Of a stretch of 64,000 nucleotides of DNA, positions 47,030 to 57,419 are shown piece after piece. The notes beneath the pieces were generated by a model that saw nothing but the letters and a program-made list of their open reading frames with translations, had not been told where the DNA came from and searched no databases. The DNA is from Pseudoxanthomonas daejeonensis. GTDB lineage: Bacteria; Pseudomonadota; Gammaproteobacteria; Xanthomonadales; Xanthomonadaceae. The position numbers and the translations under genes are program-made. The DNA lies in assembly GCF_010093205.1 (NCBI RefSeq), contig NZ_PDWN01000001.1, forward strand, positions 310,001 to 374,000. Reading direction: 5' to 3'. How positions within the stretch are numbered: position 1 is the stretch's first letter; the number at the start of each line of letters is the position of its first letter.

Positions 47030-48367
47030 CTACTCGCTCAGCTTGCGGATCAACTTGTCCCAGTCCTCGCGCAGCTTGCCGTCGGTTTCCATCAGGTTGC
47101 GGATCTGGCGGCACGCATGCAGCACGGTGGTGTGGTCGCGGCCGGCGAAGGCGTCGCCGATCTCCGGAAGGCTGTGCTCGGTCAGTTCCTTGGTCAGGGC
47201 CATGGCCATCTGTCGCGGTCGCGCGAGCGAGCGGGTACGACGCTTGGACAGCAGGTCTTTCATCTGCAATCCGTAATAGTCGGCGACGGTCTTCTGGATG
47301 TTGGGAATGCCGATCGCCTGTTGCTGGGCGCGCAGCAGGTCGCGCAGCGTCTCCTGGGCGAACTCCACGCTGATCGCGCGTCCCGTGAAGTTGGCGCGCG
47401 CGGCCAGGGTGTTGAGCGCACCCTCCAGGTCGCGCACGTTGCTGCGCATCTTCTTGGCCAGCAGGAACGCCACCTCGTCCGGGATCTGCGCGCCGCGCTC
47501 GTTCGCTTTGGCCAGCACGATCGCCGCACGGGTCTCGAAATCCGGCGGGTCGATCGCCACCGACAGGCCCCAGGCCAGGCGCGACTTCAGTCGCGGCTCC
47601 AGCCCGTCCACTTCGCGCGGATAGCGGTCGCAGGTCATGATGATCTGCTGGCGGCTGTCGAACAGCGAATTGAAGGTGTGGAAGAACTCTTCCTGCGTGC
47701 GGTCCTTGCCGGCGAAGAACTGGATGTCGTCGATCAGCAGCGCGTCGATCTGCTGGAACTGGCGCTTGAACTGGTCGGCGGTCTTTTCCTGCAGGGCGCG
47801 GAAGAACGCACTGTAGAACTGCTCCGAGCGCAGGTAGAGCACGCGCGCACCGGGATTGGCCGCGCGCATGGCGTTGCCGGCGGCGAACATCAGGTGGGTC
47901 TTGCCCAGCCCGGTGCCCCCGTACAGCAGCAGCGGGTTGTGCGCGCGGTCGCCCGGACGCTGCGCGGCCTGCCACGCGGCGGCGCGGCCCAACTGGTTGC
48001 TGCGTCCCTCGACGAAGTTCTCGAAGGTGTAATGCGAATCGAGGTTGCCGTTGAACGGCTCGGACGAGGTGGCCGGGCGGTGGCCCAGCCCCGGGAGCGC
48101 GGCCGCCGCCGAAGGGCGGGCCGGTTCGGCCGCACGCGGACGCGAGCCGATCTCCAGCGCCACGTTGAGGCCGGCGAAATGCTGGGCCAGTTCGCGGATC
48201 CGCGGCAGGTACCGGTCGCGGACCTGTTCGATGATGAAGGCGTTGGGCGCGTAGAGCACGACGCCGTCGACGCGCTCCTCGGCCTGCAGGGGTTTGAGCC
48301 AGGTATGGACGTCCTCGGCCGGCAGTTCGGCTTCGAGGCGTTCCAGACAACGGGGCCAGGCATCCAT
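47030..48367 (-). CDS. dnaA: Chromosomal replication initiator DnaA
   Basis: A 445-aa initiator. Domain I begins [20 protein letters not shown]. Domain II is an Ala/Pro-rich linker. Domain III has Walker [15 protein letters not shown] and Walker [14 protein letters not shown]. Domain IV has the DNA-binding signature [17 protein letters not shown] and ends KLIRKLSE. The start at 48367 follows the xanthomonad DnaA N-terminus; an in-frame ATG at 48385 ([10 protein letters not shown]) is also possible, and neither has a clear ribosome site. DnaA boxes upstream suggest autoregulation. Confidence 0.97.
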   Translation of the reverse strand: MDAWPRCLERLEAELPAEDVHTWLKPLQAEERVDGVVLYAPNAFIIEQVRDRYLPRIRELAQHFAGLNVALEIGSRPRAAEPARPSAAAALPGLGHRPATSSEPFNGNLDSHYTFENFVEGRSNQLGRAAAWQAAQRPGDRAHNPLLLYGGTGLGKTHLMFAAGNAMRAANPGARVLYLRSEQFYSAFFRALQEKTADQFKRQFQQIDALLIDDIQFFAGKDRTQEEFFHTFNSLFDSRQQIIMTCDRYPREVDGLEPRLKSRLAWGLSVAIDPPDFETRAAIVLAKANERGAQIPDEVAFLLAKKMRSNVRDLEGALNTLAARANFTGRAISVEFAQETLRDLLRAQQQAIGIPNIQKTVADYYGLQMKDLLSKRRTRSLARPRQMAMALTKELTEHSLPEIGDAFAGRDHTTVLHACRQIRNLMETDGKLREDWDKLIRKLSE

Positions 48368-48481
48368 CAGAAAGGCAAAGCTCATGGGGCGATCGCCGCG
48401 TCGGGTGAGCGACGCCGGACGACCGCGGGGGTCGGAAATCGGACTGGGCAGCCTACCATCGGGGCTGTGCTTTCCCAAGAC

Positions 48482-48501
48482 TTATTCACAGGGCATCCAC
48501 A
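48482..48501. promoter_or_regulatory. DnaA boxes upstream of dnaA
   Basis: TTATTCACA (48482-48490) is a perfect match to TTATNCACA. GCATCCACA (48493-48501) is a weaker second box. They lie between dnaA and rpmH, about 115 bp before the dnaA start, and probably serve dnaA autoregulation or a second part of the origin. Confidence 0.65.
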
Positions 48502-48541
48502 GACATCACGGCCGGTTGCCGGGCCGGGCGGACATGGCGGC

Positions 48542-48571
48542 TTGACCCGGACTCGGCCTGCCCCGTAGAAT
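48542..48571 (+). promoter_or_regulatory. Sigma70 promoter of rpmH
   Basis: TTGACC (48542) and TAGAAT (48566) are each 5/6 to consensus with an 18-bp spacer. The start point would lie about 33 nt before the rpmH ATG. Confidence 0.75.
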
Positions 48572-48609
48572 TTCCGGTTCTTTCGAACTGAACACAGCCG
48601 AGTGCCGCC

Positions 48610-48750
48610 ATGGCTACCAAGCGCACCTACCAGCCCAGCAACCTCAAGCGCAAGCGCGATCACGGGTTTCGTGCCCGCATGAAGACCGCCGACGGCCGCA
48701 AGATCCTGGCGCGTCGCCGCGCCAAGGGCCGCAAGCGCCTGAGCGCCTGA
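48610..48750 (+). CDS. rpmH: 50S ribosomal protein L34
   Basis: A 46-aa basic ribosomal protein with the universal L34 sequence [20 protein letters not shown] and C-terminal [12 protein letters not shown]. It is short and easily overlooked. It is placed next to rnpA and opposite dnaA, as in most proteobacterial origin regions, with a strong sigma70-type promoter at 48542. Confidence 0.98.
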   Translation: MATKRTYQPSNLKRKRDHGFRARMKTADGRKILARRRAKGRKRLSA

Positions 48751-48806
48751 TTGCGATCCGGCCCCTGCCAGGCGCAGGAACCGGCCGCCGCGATCCGCAA
48801 CATCCG

Positions 48807-49247
48807 ATGACTTCCGACCCGCGCGCGCGATTCCCTCGCAGCGCGCGGGTTCGTTTGCGCGCCGAATATACCGTCGTGTTCGAGCAAGGTCGCCGTATCG
48901 GAGACCCGCTGCTTGGCCTGCACTGGGTTCCGGGTTCGCAGCCGCCGCGCCTGGGCCTGGCGGTATCGCGCAAGGTCGATCCGCATGCGGTCGGCCGCAA
49001 CCGGATCAAGCGCGTGCTGCGCGACGCCACCCGCCGCGTGCGCGCCCAACTGGCCGGCGGCGATTACGTGGTGGTCGCGCGCCCCGCCGCGGGCCGCGCC
49101 GCGAACGCGCAACTCCTGGACGCCTACCTGAAGCTGCTGCGCCGCGCCGGCGCATTGCCCGCTCCGGTCGCCGGCGGCACAATGCCGGCGGCCACACCGT
49201 CCGATCCGACCCATCCCCCTATTCCCACTTCCACGCCGGACTCCTGA
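48807..49247 (+). CDS. rnpA: Ribonuclease P protein component
   Basis: A 146-aa basic protein, the protein subunit of RNase P that assists tRNA 5' maturation. The family signature is [27 protein letters not shown], with [20 protein letters not shown] at the N-terminus. A Pro/Thr-rich tail of ~30 residues extends the usual length. It is 56 bp after rpmH and 22 bp before yidC; the small yidD gene often found here is absent. Confidence 0.95.
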   Translation: MTSDPRARFPRSARVRLRAEYTVVFEQGRRIGDPLLGLHWVPGSQPPRLGLAVSRKVDPHAVGRNRIKRVLRDATRRVRAQLAGGDYVVVARPAAGRAANAQLLDAYLKLLRRAGALPAPVAGGTMPAATPSDPTHPPIPTSTPDS

Positions 49248-49269
49248 CCCGGCCGAGCCTGCCTGCCCG

Positions 49270-50970
49270 ATGAACCAGACCCGTGTATTCCTGATCCTTG
49301 CCTGGCTGATGGTGGCGATGCTGCTGTGGATGGAATGGGGCAAGGAAAAGGCCGCTCCGCCGGCCACCGCCGTTCCGGTCGCGGCCCTCACGGCCGACGG
49401 GGCCGCTTCCGTGCCCGCGGCCGTCCCGGCTCCGCAGGCCGGTGGCGCGGCAGTGCCCACCGCCACCGCGTCGCAGCCTGCCGCCCCCGTGTCGACCGCC
49501 GTGGGCGGCGGTGACCGCGTCAATGTGCGCAGCGATGTGCTCGACCTGGTCCTCGACGGCGGCAGCGTGCTGCAGGCCGACCTGCCCAAGTTCCCGCAGG
49601 CCCGCCAATCCGGCAGCGCGCCTGTTCGCCTGTTCGACACCGATCCGGCGCATTTCTATGCAGCGCAGGCCGGCTGGGTCAGCGCCACCGGCGCCGCGCC
49701 GAGCCACCAGTCCGGCTTCGTGCCGGAAGGGCCGCAGCGTGATTTCGTCCTGGCCGATGGCCAGAACCAGGTGGTGGTGCCTTTCGTCTGGCACGGCCCG
49801 GACGGGGTCAGCATCCGTCGCAGCTACACGCTCACCCGCGGCTCCTATGCGGTCGAGGTGCGCGACGAGGTCATCAACCAGGGCACCACGCCCTGGCAGG
49901 GCCAGGTCTACCGCCAGCTGATCCGCAAGCCGCCGACGATCAAGCGCGGCTACACCCAGCCGGAATCCTTCAGCTTCACCGGCGCGGCCTGGTACGACGG
50001 CGACTACCAGCGCCGCAAGTTCGACGAGGATTTCCTCGAGGACGGCCGTGTCAACGCACAGGCGGCCCGTGGCTGGATCGCGATGCTGCAGCACCACTTC
50101 TTCAGCGCATGGATTCCCGAGGGCCAGCAGCCGTCGACCATCTCGCTGGACGCGCCCCCGAGCGGCGCGCTGGTCCGAGAGCTGGGCGAAGCGGTGCAGG
50201 TCGCACCCGGAGCGACCGCCACCACCCAGGCGCGCCTGTATGTCGGCCCGAAGCTGGTGTCGGAGATCCGCGCCCAGCAGGTCCCGGGCCTGGAGCGCGC
50301 GGTCGATTACAGCCAGTTCTCGATCCTGGCGTTGCTGGGGGAAGGCCTGTTCTGGGTGCTGAGCCACCTGTACGGCCTGTTCGGCAACTGGGGCTGGGCG
50401 ATCATCGGCCTGGTGGTGCTGGTCAAGGCCGTGCTCTATCCGCTGTCGGCGGCGCAGTACAAGAGCTTCGCGAAGATGCGCAAGTTCCAGCCGCGCATCC
50501 AGCAGCTGAAGGAGCGCTACGGCGACGACAAGCAGAAGTTCCAGACCGCGATGATGGAGCTGTACAAGAAGGAAAAGATCAACCCGATGGGCGGCTGCCT
50601 GCCGATCCTGGTGCAGATGCCGGTGTTCCTGGCGCTGTACTGGGTGCTGGTGGAGTCGGTGGAGTTGCGCCACGCGCCGTGGATCCTCTGGATCCAGGAC
50701 CTGACCGCGCGCGATCCGTACTTCATCCTGCCGGTCATCAACGTCGCGGTGATGTGGTTCACGCAGAAGCTGCAACCGGCGCCGGGCATGGATCCGATGC
50801 AGCAGAAGATGATGCAGTTCATGCCGGTCGCGTTCGGCGTGATGATGGCCTTCTTCCCGGCCGGCCTGGTCCTGTACTGGGTCACCAACGGTTCGCTGGG
50901 CCTGCTGCAGCAGTGGTGGATGATGAAGCGCCACGGCGAGCCGGCAACGAAGGCCACGCCGGCCAAGTGA
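49270..50970 (+). CDS. yidC: Membrane protein insertase YidC
   Basis: A 566-aa inner-membrane insertase. An N-terminal helix ([19 protein letters not shown]) precedes the large periplasmic domain (to ~360) and the five-helix core with [56 protein letters not shown]-type residues ([10 protein letters not shown]) and [15 protein letters not shown]. It inserts and folds membrane proteins with or without SecYEG. A Rho-independent terminator follows, so mnmE is probably a separate unit. Confidence 0.96.
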   Translation: MNQTRVFLILAWLMVAMLLWMEWGKEKAAPPATAVPVAALTADGAASVPAAVPAPQAGGAAVPTATASQPAAPVSTAVGGGDRVNVRSDVLDLVLDGGSVLQADLPKFPQARQSGSAPVRLFDTDPAHFYAAQAGWVSATGAAPSHQSGFVPEGPQRDFVLADGQNQVVVPFVWHGPDGVSIRRSYTLTRGSYAVEVRDEVINQGTTPWQGQVYRQLIRKPPTIKRGYTQPESFSFTGAAWYDGDYQRRKFDEDFLEDGRVNAQAARGWIAMLQHHFFSAWIPEGQQPSTISLDAPPSGALVRELGEAVQVAPGATATTQARLYVGPKLVSEIRAQQVPGLERAVDYSQFSILALLGEGLFWVLSHLYGLFGNWGWAIIGLVVLVKAVLYPLSAAQYKSFAKMRKFQPRIQQLKERYGDDKQKFQTAMMELYKKEKINPMGGCLPILVQMPVFLALYWVLVESVELRHAPWILWIQDLTARDPYFILPVINVAVMWFTQKLQPAPGMDPMQQKMMQFMPVAFGVMMAFFPAGLVLYWVTNGSLGLLQQWWMMKRHGEPATKATPAK

Positions 50971-50993
50971 TCCGGCCGGCCCCAGCCGCACCA

Positions 50994-51024
50994 GCAAAAA
51001 CCCGCCCGACCGGCGGGTTTTTGC
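50994..51024. terminator. Terminator between yidC and mnmE
   Basis: GCAAAAACCCGCC pairs with GGCGGGTTTTTGC (loop CGACC), with a T-run at the end. It ends 20 bp before the mnmE ATG. Confidence 0.88.
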
Positions 51025-51043
51025 TGTGCCAGACTCTGCGGCG

Positions 51044-52405
51044 ATGAACACCCGCCCGCCCGCCGGCAACGACACCATCGCCGCGATCGCCACCGCGCCA
51101 GGGGCCGGTGGCGTCGGCATCGTGCGCCTCTCCGGGCCGCGTGCATTGGCCATCGCCGAGGCGATCGCCGCGCGCGGCCTGCTGCCGCGTCGCGCCGCGC
51201 GAGCCGTCTTTTCCGACGCCGATGGCCAGCCCATCGATGACGGCATCGCCCTGGCCTTCCCGGGTCCGCACAGCTTCACCGGCGAGGACGTGGCCGAACT
51301 GCAGGCGCACGGCAGCCCCGTGCTGCTGCGCCGGCTGGTCGAGCGCTGCTGCGAACTGGGCGCGCGCCCGGCACGGCCGGGCGAGTTCAGCGAACGCGCC
51401 TTCCTCAACGGCAAGGTCGACCTGGTCCAGGCCGAGGCCATCGCCGACCTGATCGCCGCGGCCGACCTGCGCGCGGCGCGCGCGGCGCGCAGGTCGCTGG
51501 AAGGCGTGTTTTCGCAAAGGATCGATGCGATCGCCGCGACCCTGCTGCGGTTGCGGGTCCACGTGGAAGCGGCGATCGATTTCGTCGACGAGCCGATCGA
51601 GACGCTCGGCATCGTGCAGGTGCGCGGTGACCTGGGCCGGCTGTGCGACGAGTTGCGACGTTTGATCGTCGAAGCCGAGCGCGGGCGCCGCCTGCGCGAC
51701 GGCCTGCACGCGGTGCTGCTGGGGCCGCCCAATGCCGGCAAGAGCTCGCTGCTCAATGCACTGGCCGGCGATGCGCGCGCCATCGTGGCAGACATCGCCG
51801 GCACCACCCGCGACGTGTTGCGCGAGACCGTCCGCATCGACGGGCTGGAGCTGGAGCTTTCGGACACTGCCGGCCTGCGCGACGGCGGCGATGCGATCGA
51901 ACGCGAAGGCATGCGCCGCGCGCATGCCGAGTTGCAGCGCGCCGACGTCGCCCTGCTGGTCCTGGACGCGACCGATCCGGACACAGGGCGGCCCGCGCTG
52001 GAAGAAGCCTCTGCCGGCGTGCCGGCGCGGCTGTGGATCCTGAACAAGGCCGACCTGCTCGATTCCCGGCACGCGACCGTGCCGCCCGGTGCCGATGAGG
52101 TGCACGTCTCGGCGCTGACCGGCGCGGGGCTGGATCACCTGCACGCCGCCCTGCGGCGGCTGGCTGCCGGTGGCGCGCCGGATGCCGCGGAAGGCGAATT
52201 CAGCGCACGCGGGCGCCAGGTCGAGGGCCTGCGCGAGACCCTCGGCCACGCTCTTGCCGCGGCCGCCGAGCTGTCGGCCGAGCGGATGGAACTGGCGGCC
52301 GAGGAACTGCGCCTGGCCCACCAGGCCCTGGGCCGGATCACCGGGCAGACCAGCGCCGACGAGCTGCTGGGCCATATCTTCTCGAGCTTCTGCATCGGCA
52401 AATAG
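51044..52405 (+). CDS. mnmE: tRNA modification GTPase MnmE
   Basis: A 453-aa GTPase that, with MnmG, makes the 5-carboxymethylaminomethyl modification of wobble uridine. The N-terminal formyl-THF-binding domain begins [20 protein letters not shown]. The inserted G domain has G1 [15 protein letters not shown]2/G3 [11 protein letters not shown] and [10 protein letters not shown], and NKAD. The C-terminus ends in the conserved catalytic FCIGK. It is the last gene of the origin block on the plus strand. Confidence 0.97.
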   Translation: MNTRPPAGNDTIAAIATAPGAGGVGIVRLSGPRALAIAEAIAARGLLPRRAARAVFSDADGQPIDDGIALAFPGPHSFTGEDVAELQAHGSPVLLRRLVERCCELGARPARPGEFSERAFLNGKVDLVQAEAIADLIAAADLRAARAARRSLEGVFSQRIDAIAATLLRLRVHVEAAIDFVDEPIETLGIVQVRGDLGRLCDELRRLIVEAERGRRLRDGLHAVLLGPPNAGKSSLLNALAGDARAIVADIAGTTRDVLRETVRIDGLELELSDTAGLRDGGDAIEREGMRRAHAELQRADVALLVLDATDPDTGRPALEEASAGVPARLWILNKADLLDSRHATVPPGADEVHVSALTGAGLDHLHAALRRLAAGGAPDAAEGEFSARGRQVEGLRETLGHALAAAAELSAERMELAAEELRLAHQALGRITGQTSADELLGHIFSSFCIGK

Positions 52406-52502
52406 ACTCGGGCGGCATGACCGGCATCACGTTTTCACCCGGATCCGCTGCGTGGCCGCGATGCCCCGGACCCGGCGCGGCTTGTGGCCGGGCCCCTCGC
52501 GG

Positions 52503-52532
52503 TTGACAATCCCGGGCGGATTGCGCGATCTA
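52503..52532 (+). promoter_or_regulatory. Possible promoter of the TonB-domain lipoprotein gene
   Basis: A perfect -35 TTGACA at 52503 is followed by only a poor -10 (GATCTA) 18 bp later. The distance to the ATG at 52582 is suitable. Support is weak. Confidence 0.3.
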
Positions 52533-52581
52533 GGGGACGCGATCCGGCTGTACCACATGCTTTTCCACGGGGGAGTACCGA

Positions 52582-53580
52582 ATGCTGTCCATGACGATTT
52601 CGCCGAAATCGCGGCTGTGCGCGTGCCTGATGCTGGCTGCCGTCCTCGGCGCCTGCTCCAAGCAGGAAGAAGCCGCGCCGGCCGCGCCCACGCCGGCCGC
52701 GGCCAACCAGCCCGCCGCGACTCCGGCGGCCACCCCGCCCGCCCCTGCGGTCGCCGCGACCGTGCAGGCGATGGGCGCCGACCAGCTGCGTGATGCCGCC
52801 AGCCAGGCGCTGCGCGAGAACCGGATGTACGCACCGGCGGGCGACAACGCCATGGAGTACTACCTGGCCTTGCGCGACAAGCTGCCCGATGACGCGGCCG
52901 TTTCCAGCGCGCTGACCGACCTGATGCCGTACACGCTCATCGCCGCCGAACAGGCCGTGGCGCGCGAACAGTTCGAAGAAGCCCAGCGTCTCGTCGCCCT
53001 GATCGAGAAGGCCGACAAGACCGCGCCGGCGCTGCCGCGCATCCGCCAGAGCATCACCACCTCGCAGCAGGCCGTGGCCCAGCGCAGCGAGGCCGAGGCC
53101 AACCGCGCCAAGGCCGACGCCGAGGCCCGCGTGCAGGCCCAGGCGCAGCAGCAGGTCCAGCAGCAGGCCGCCGAAGCCGACGCCGCCCGTCGCCTGGCCG
53201 AACAGCAGGAAGCCGCCCGCCAGGCGGCCGCGCGCGAAGCCGAACAGCAGCGCGAAGCCGCGGCCCGACAGGCCGCCGCGCAGCAGCAGGCCGCTCCGGC
53301 GGCGCAGGCCGCCGCACCGGCGCAGCGCAGCCTGCGTCCGATCAGCATGCCGTCGCCGCGCTACCCGCCCGACGCGCTGCGCGCCGGGACCTCGGGCGAG
53401 GTGCTGGTCGAGTTCACGGTCGGCACCGACGGTGCGGTCACCGATGCCCGCGTGCTGCGTGCCAATCCGGCGCGCACCTTCGATCGCGAAGCGCTCAACG
53501 CGGTCCGTCGCTGGCGCTTCGAGCCGGTCGACGCGCCGGTGACCACGCGTCGCACGGTGGCGTTCAACCCCGGCGGTTGA
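52582..53580 (+). CDS. Lipoprotein with Gln/Ala coiled coil and TonB C-terminal domain
   Basis: A 332-aa lipoprotein with lipobox LGAC (Cys25, then Ser, which predicts outer-membrane sorting). An Ala/Pro spacer is followed by a helical region (~60-160) and a long Gln/Ala/Glu-rich coiled coil (~165-245, many QQ and AA runs). It ends in a TonB/TolA-type C-terminal domain: SPRYPPDALRAGTSGEVLVE and DREALNAVRRWRFEP. True TonB proteins are anchored by an N-terminal helix in the inner membrane, so a lipid-anchored version is unusual and may act as a periplasmic linker, not an energy transducer. GGGGAG precedes the ATG, and a terminator follows. Confidence 0.85.
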   Translation: MLSMTISPKSRLCACLMLAAVLGACSKQEEAAPAAPTPAAANQPAATPAATPPAPAVAATVQAMGADQLRDAASQALRENRMYAPAGDNAMEYYLALRDKLPDDAAVSSALTDLMPYTLIAAEQAVAREQFEEAQRLVALIEKADKTAPALPRIRQSITTSQQAVAQRSEAEANRAKADAEARVQAQAQQQVQQQAAEADAARRLAEQQEAARQAAAREAEQQREAAARQAAAQQQAAPAAQAAAPAQRSLRPISMPSPRYPPDALRAGTSGEVLVEFTVGTDGAVTDARVLRANPARTFDREALNAVRRWRFEPVDAPVTTRRTVAFNPGG

Positions 53581-53599
53581 TCGCGTCCTTCATGACAGG

Positions 53600-53631
53600 A
53601 AAAAGGCCCGGCAATGCCGGGCCTTTTTTAT
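53600..53631. terminator. Terminator between lipoprotein gene and ABC exporter
   Basis: AAAAAGGCCCGGC pairs with GCCGGGCCTTTTT. The tracts on both sides make it effective for the two convergent units. Confidence 0.88.
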
Positions 53632-53664
53632 TGCTTCCATCCGCGACCTGGGGTCGCGGATGAC

Positions 53665-54842
53665 TCAGGTCGAGATCGCCAGCTTCTCCTGCCGGTAACG
53701 CATCACCGACGCCAGCCACAGCAGCAAGGCCAGGCCCAGGCTGCAACCCAGGTAGACCGCCCATACCTGCGCGGAGATCGGCTCGGCGCGGATCACCTTC
53801 AGCAGCAGCTGGTTCTGCGCCAGGAACGGCACCGCGAACTGCCACAGCTGGGTCTTCACCGGATTCACCATCAGCATCATGGTCGGGATCATCGGCAGCA
53901 GCATCAGCCAGGTCATGTGGCTCTGCGCTTCCTTCAGGCTCTTGGCCGCGGCGGCCAGGAAGGTGAGCAGCGAGGTGCCGATCAGCAGCATCGGCAGCAG
54001 CACGAACAGCATCCTGGCGATCGACAGCATCGACATGTCCAGCGAGCGGGCCATGCCGGTGGCGAACTGCGCGCTGAGCTTGATCGCCAGCAGCGAAAGC
54101 AGCAACGACACCACGCCCAGCAGGCAGGCGGCGATGATCTTGCCGGAGACGATTGCGCCGCGTGCAGCGGGCGTGGCCAGCAGCGGTTCCAGGGTCTGCC
54201 GCTCGCGCTCGCCGGCGGTGGCGTCCAGCACCAGCGCCGCACCTCCGAGGAACGCGGTGATGATCAGGAAGTACGGCAGCATCACCGACAGCATCAGGCC
54301 GCGCTTGGCCTCCGGCGTGGACACGTCCAGCGTGCCGGTGTTGACCGGCTGCGCCACCGACGGATCCATACCGCGAGCCAGCAGGCGCAAAGCACCGACC
54401 TGGCCGCTGTAGGCCGCCAGCGCCCCGCGCAGGCGCTGCCCGGGAATGCCCGAGTCACGCTGCGTGCTGTCCAGCATCACCTCCACCAGCGCCGGTCGGC
54501 CGGCACGCCAGTCCTCGGCGAAACTTTCGGAGATGCGCAGGCCCACGTCCTGGCGCTGATCGCGCAGCGCCGCTTCCAGGTCCGAAGGCGCTTCGACCGC
54601 CTTGATCCCCTGGCTGGCGAGGAATGCGACCAGGTTCGGCGCGCGCTCCATGCCGATGACCGGGATCTCCAGGACCTTGTCGATCTGGGTCTTTGCCCGC
54701 TTCTCGGCGAGCGTGCCCATGCCCAGGATCAGCGCAGGGAACAGCAGCGGTCCCAGCAGCAGGGTCAGGGCGAGGGTGCGCCGGTCGCGGCCGATGTCGC
54801 GCAGCTCCTTCAGCATCACGATCCACATCGTCGACAGCGTAC

Positions 54843-54846
<4 letters not shown>
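53665..54846 (-). CDS. ABC-2 type exporter permease (NatB-like)
   Basis: A 393-aa permease with one N-terminal helix (TLALTLLLGPLLFPALILGM), a large extracytoplasmic domain (residues ~45-180) and five or six C-terminal helices including PYFLIITAFLGGAALVLDATAGERERQTLEPLLATP. That motif is typical of NatB/YhaP-type sodium or drug exporters. Its ATG overlaps the stop of the ATPase gene by 4 bp. The exported substrate is unknown. Confidence 0.87.
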
Positions 54847-55589
<743 letters not shown>

Positions 55590-55620
55590 GGCGCGGCTCC
55601 CGCTGGAATGTGTCGGCGCA

Positions 55621-57144
55621 TCAGGGTTCCCATCCGTTGAAACTGGTGAAAGGCGGCACGTAGGTCATCGAGTCCAGGCAGCTGGCATCCAGCGCCTTGG
55701 CATCGGTGGATTCGAGGAACTGGCCCAGCAGCCTGGGCATGCACCCCAAGCCCAAGGTGCCGTGGGCCTGCCCGCGCAGAACCAGGTGGCGGCCATTGGG
55801 CAGGGTCTGCAGTACGCGCTCGGCATAGTGCGGCGGCGTCACCGGATCGAACTCGCCCGACAGCAGCAGCACGGGCACGTCCGACGCCAGTGGCGCGGTG
55901 AAATCCTCCGGGCGGCTGCCGTGCGGCCACGCGGGGCACGCCGCGAAGAACATGCGCGCCACGTCCGAACCGAGCAGCGTGCCTTCCGCGCCGCCTTCCT
56001 GGTAACGGTCGGCGTCCTCTGCGCAGATCACCGACCACTGCATGCCGCGCGCCATCGAGCCGCCCATGTTGCGACCCATCAGGTCGTGCAGCGACATCAG
56101 CGGCGCATAGCGGCCCTGGCTGGCTTCGTCCAGCACCAGCGGCAGCAGCGATGCGGTCTGCGGCATGTACGAGAACATGAAGGCCAGGCCGGTGACCGTG
56201 TCGGCGCTGACCGTGCCGGTGCGGCTCTCGCCCGTGGCCGGGTCGCGGTACTCGACCTGGGCCGGGGCTTCGCGCAGGCGCGACACCAGCGTGTCGAGCT
56301 GGCTGCGCGCATCCTGCGGGAAGCGCTTGGCGCACGCGGGCAATTCCCGGCACTGCGCCGACTGCAGCTTCAGCGCGTCCTCGAAGGTATGCGCGAACTC
56401 GCCGCCGACCACCAGGTCGTTCGGCGCGACGCCATCGATGACAAGACTGCGCACGTGCTGCGGATACCGGGCGGCGTACTGCTGCGCCACGCGCGTGCCA
56501 TAGGAGCCGCCGACGAGGTTGATCTTCTGCGCGCCGATCGCCTCTCGAACCGCGTCCAGGTCGGCGATGGCATCGGTCGTGGTGTAGAAGCGCGGGTCTG
56601 CACGGTCGGCCGCCTGTTCGGCGCAGCGTCGCGCGAAGTCGGCGATCGCCGCGGCATCGGGCGTGGCGGTGACCTGCGGCTCGTCGTCCTCGCCTTCGGG
56701 CGCGCACGAAAGCAGGTTGGAGCCGCCGGTGCCGCGCTGGTCCACCAGCACGATGTGGCGCTGCTTGCGCACGTCCTTGAAGGCCGGGTCCAGTTGCGGC
56801 CACACCTGCACCGCCGACTGGCCCGGGCCGCCGGCGAGGAAGAACACCGGGTCTTCGCTGGCCGAACCTTCCTCGGTCGCCGGCAACCAGGCCAGGTTGA
56901 GCCGGATCCGCCGGCCGTCGGGCGCGGCGCGGTTCTCCGGGACTTCGAATGTTGCGCACTGCGCCTGCACGTTGCCGGCGGAGATGCCACTGGCCAGGGT
57001 GCAGGGTTCGAAGGCGATGGCGCCGTAGTGGCGCGTGGAGGAAGCCGCACGCTCGGGCGTCTGCGCGGAATCGCAGCCGGCGAGCAGCGTGGCCGAGACG
57101 GCCATTGCGGCAAGGGTGGAAATACGGGTCGTGCGGGACATCAT
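55621..57144 (-). CDS. Secreted alpha/beta-hydrolase, TAP-like / prolyl-aminopeptidase-type peptidase
   Basis: A 507-aa exported lipoprotein-like protein (lipobox LAGC near residue 23). The hydrolase core has VFFLAGGPGQSAV, VLVDQRGTGGSNLL, NLVGGSYGTRVAQQYAARYP (nucleophile Ser), LLSGEFDPVTPPHYAE (Asp) and RGQAHGTLGLG (His). The last part is a TAP-like C-terminal domain. Family members release N-terminal peptides or prolines. Two adjacent ATGs at 57144 and 57141 follow GAGGGG. It lies 31 bp upstream of the ABC exporter genes and may share their transcript. Confidence 0.85.
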   Translation of the reverse strand: MMSRTTRISTLAAMAVSATLLAGCDSAQTPERAASSTRHYGAIAFEPCTLASGISAGNVQAQCATFEVPENRAAPDGRRIRLNLAWLPATEEGSASEDPVFFLAGGPGQSAVQVWPQLDPAFKDVRKQRHIVLVDQRGTGGSNLLSCAPEGEDDEPQVTATPDAAAIADFARRCAEQAADRADPRFYTTTDAIADLDAVREAIGAQKINLVGGSYGTRVAQQYAARYPQHVRSLVIDGVAPNDLVVGGEFAHTFEDALKLQSAQCRELPACAKRFPQDARSQLDTLVSRLREAPAQVEYRDPATGESRTGTVSADTVTGLAFMFSYMPQTASLLPLVLDEASQGRYAPLMSLHDLMGRNMGGSMARGMQWSVICAEDADRYQEGGAEGTLLGSDVARMFFAACPAWPHGSRPEDFTAPLASDVPVLLLSGEFDPVTPPHYAERVLQTLPNGRHLVLRGQAHGTLGLGCMPRLLGQFLESTDAKALDASCLDSMTYVPPFTSFNGWEP

Positions 57145-57212
57145 CGAAACGGCCCCTCGTGGTTGCGTGGAAAGGTGGAAACGGAATGCGCGGCTCGCGG
57201 GAGGAGATCGGC

Positions 57213-57410
57213 TCATGGTTCCTCCGGCAGGAACACGTCCTCGATCTGCAAGCCGAACAGCCGCGCGATCTTGAACGCCAATGGCAGGCTCGGGTCGTAC
57301 TTGCCGGTCTCCAGCGCGTTGATGGTCTGTCGCGATACTTCCAGCCGCTCGGCCAGTTCGCCTTGCGACCAGGCCTTGGCCTCGCGCAGTTCGCGCAGGT
57401 GGTTCTTCAT
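57213..57410 (-). CDS. Small XRE-family DNA-binding protein
   Basis: A 65-aa helix-turn-helix protein (LREAKAWSQGELAERLEVSR then QTINALETGKYDPS) consisting of almost nothing but the DNA-binding domain and a short tail IEDVFLPEEP. Such minimal XRE proteins commonly regulate the membrane-protein gene next to them. It is third in an operon of small membrane proteins (57420-58174). An inverted repeat around the operon promoter (58196-58236) is a candidate target. Confidence 0.88.
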   Translation of the reverse strand: MKNHLRELREAKAWSQGELAERLEVSRQTINALETGKYDPSLPLAFKIARLFGLQIEDVFLPEEP

Positions 57411-57419
57411 CGGCGCGAG

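Noticed and set aside
51475-51500. GCGCGGCGCGCGCGGCGCGC simple repeat in mnmE
   Set aside because: It encodes an Ala/Arg helix ([14 protein letters not shown]) conserved in MnmE and reflects codon use, not a repeat element.
52930-53300. Possible tandem DNA repeat in the TonB-domain lipoprotein gene
   Set aside because: The Gln/Ala codon runs are irregular and explained by the coiled coil; no fixed repeat length is visible.
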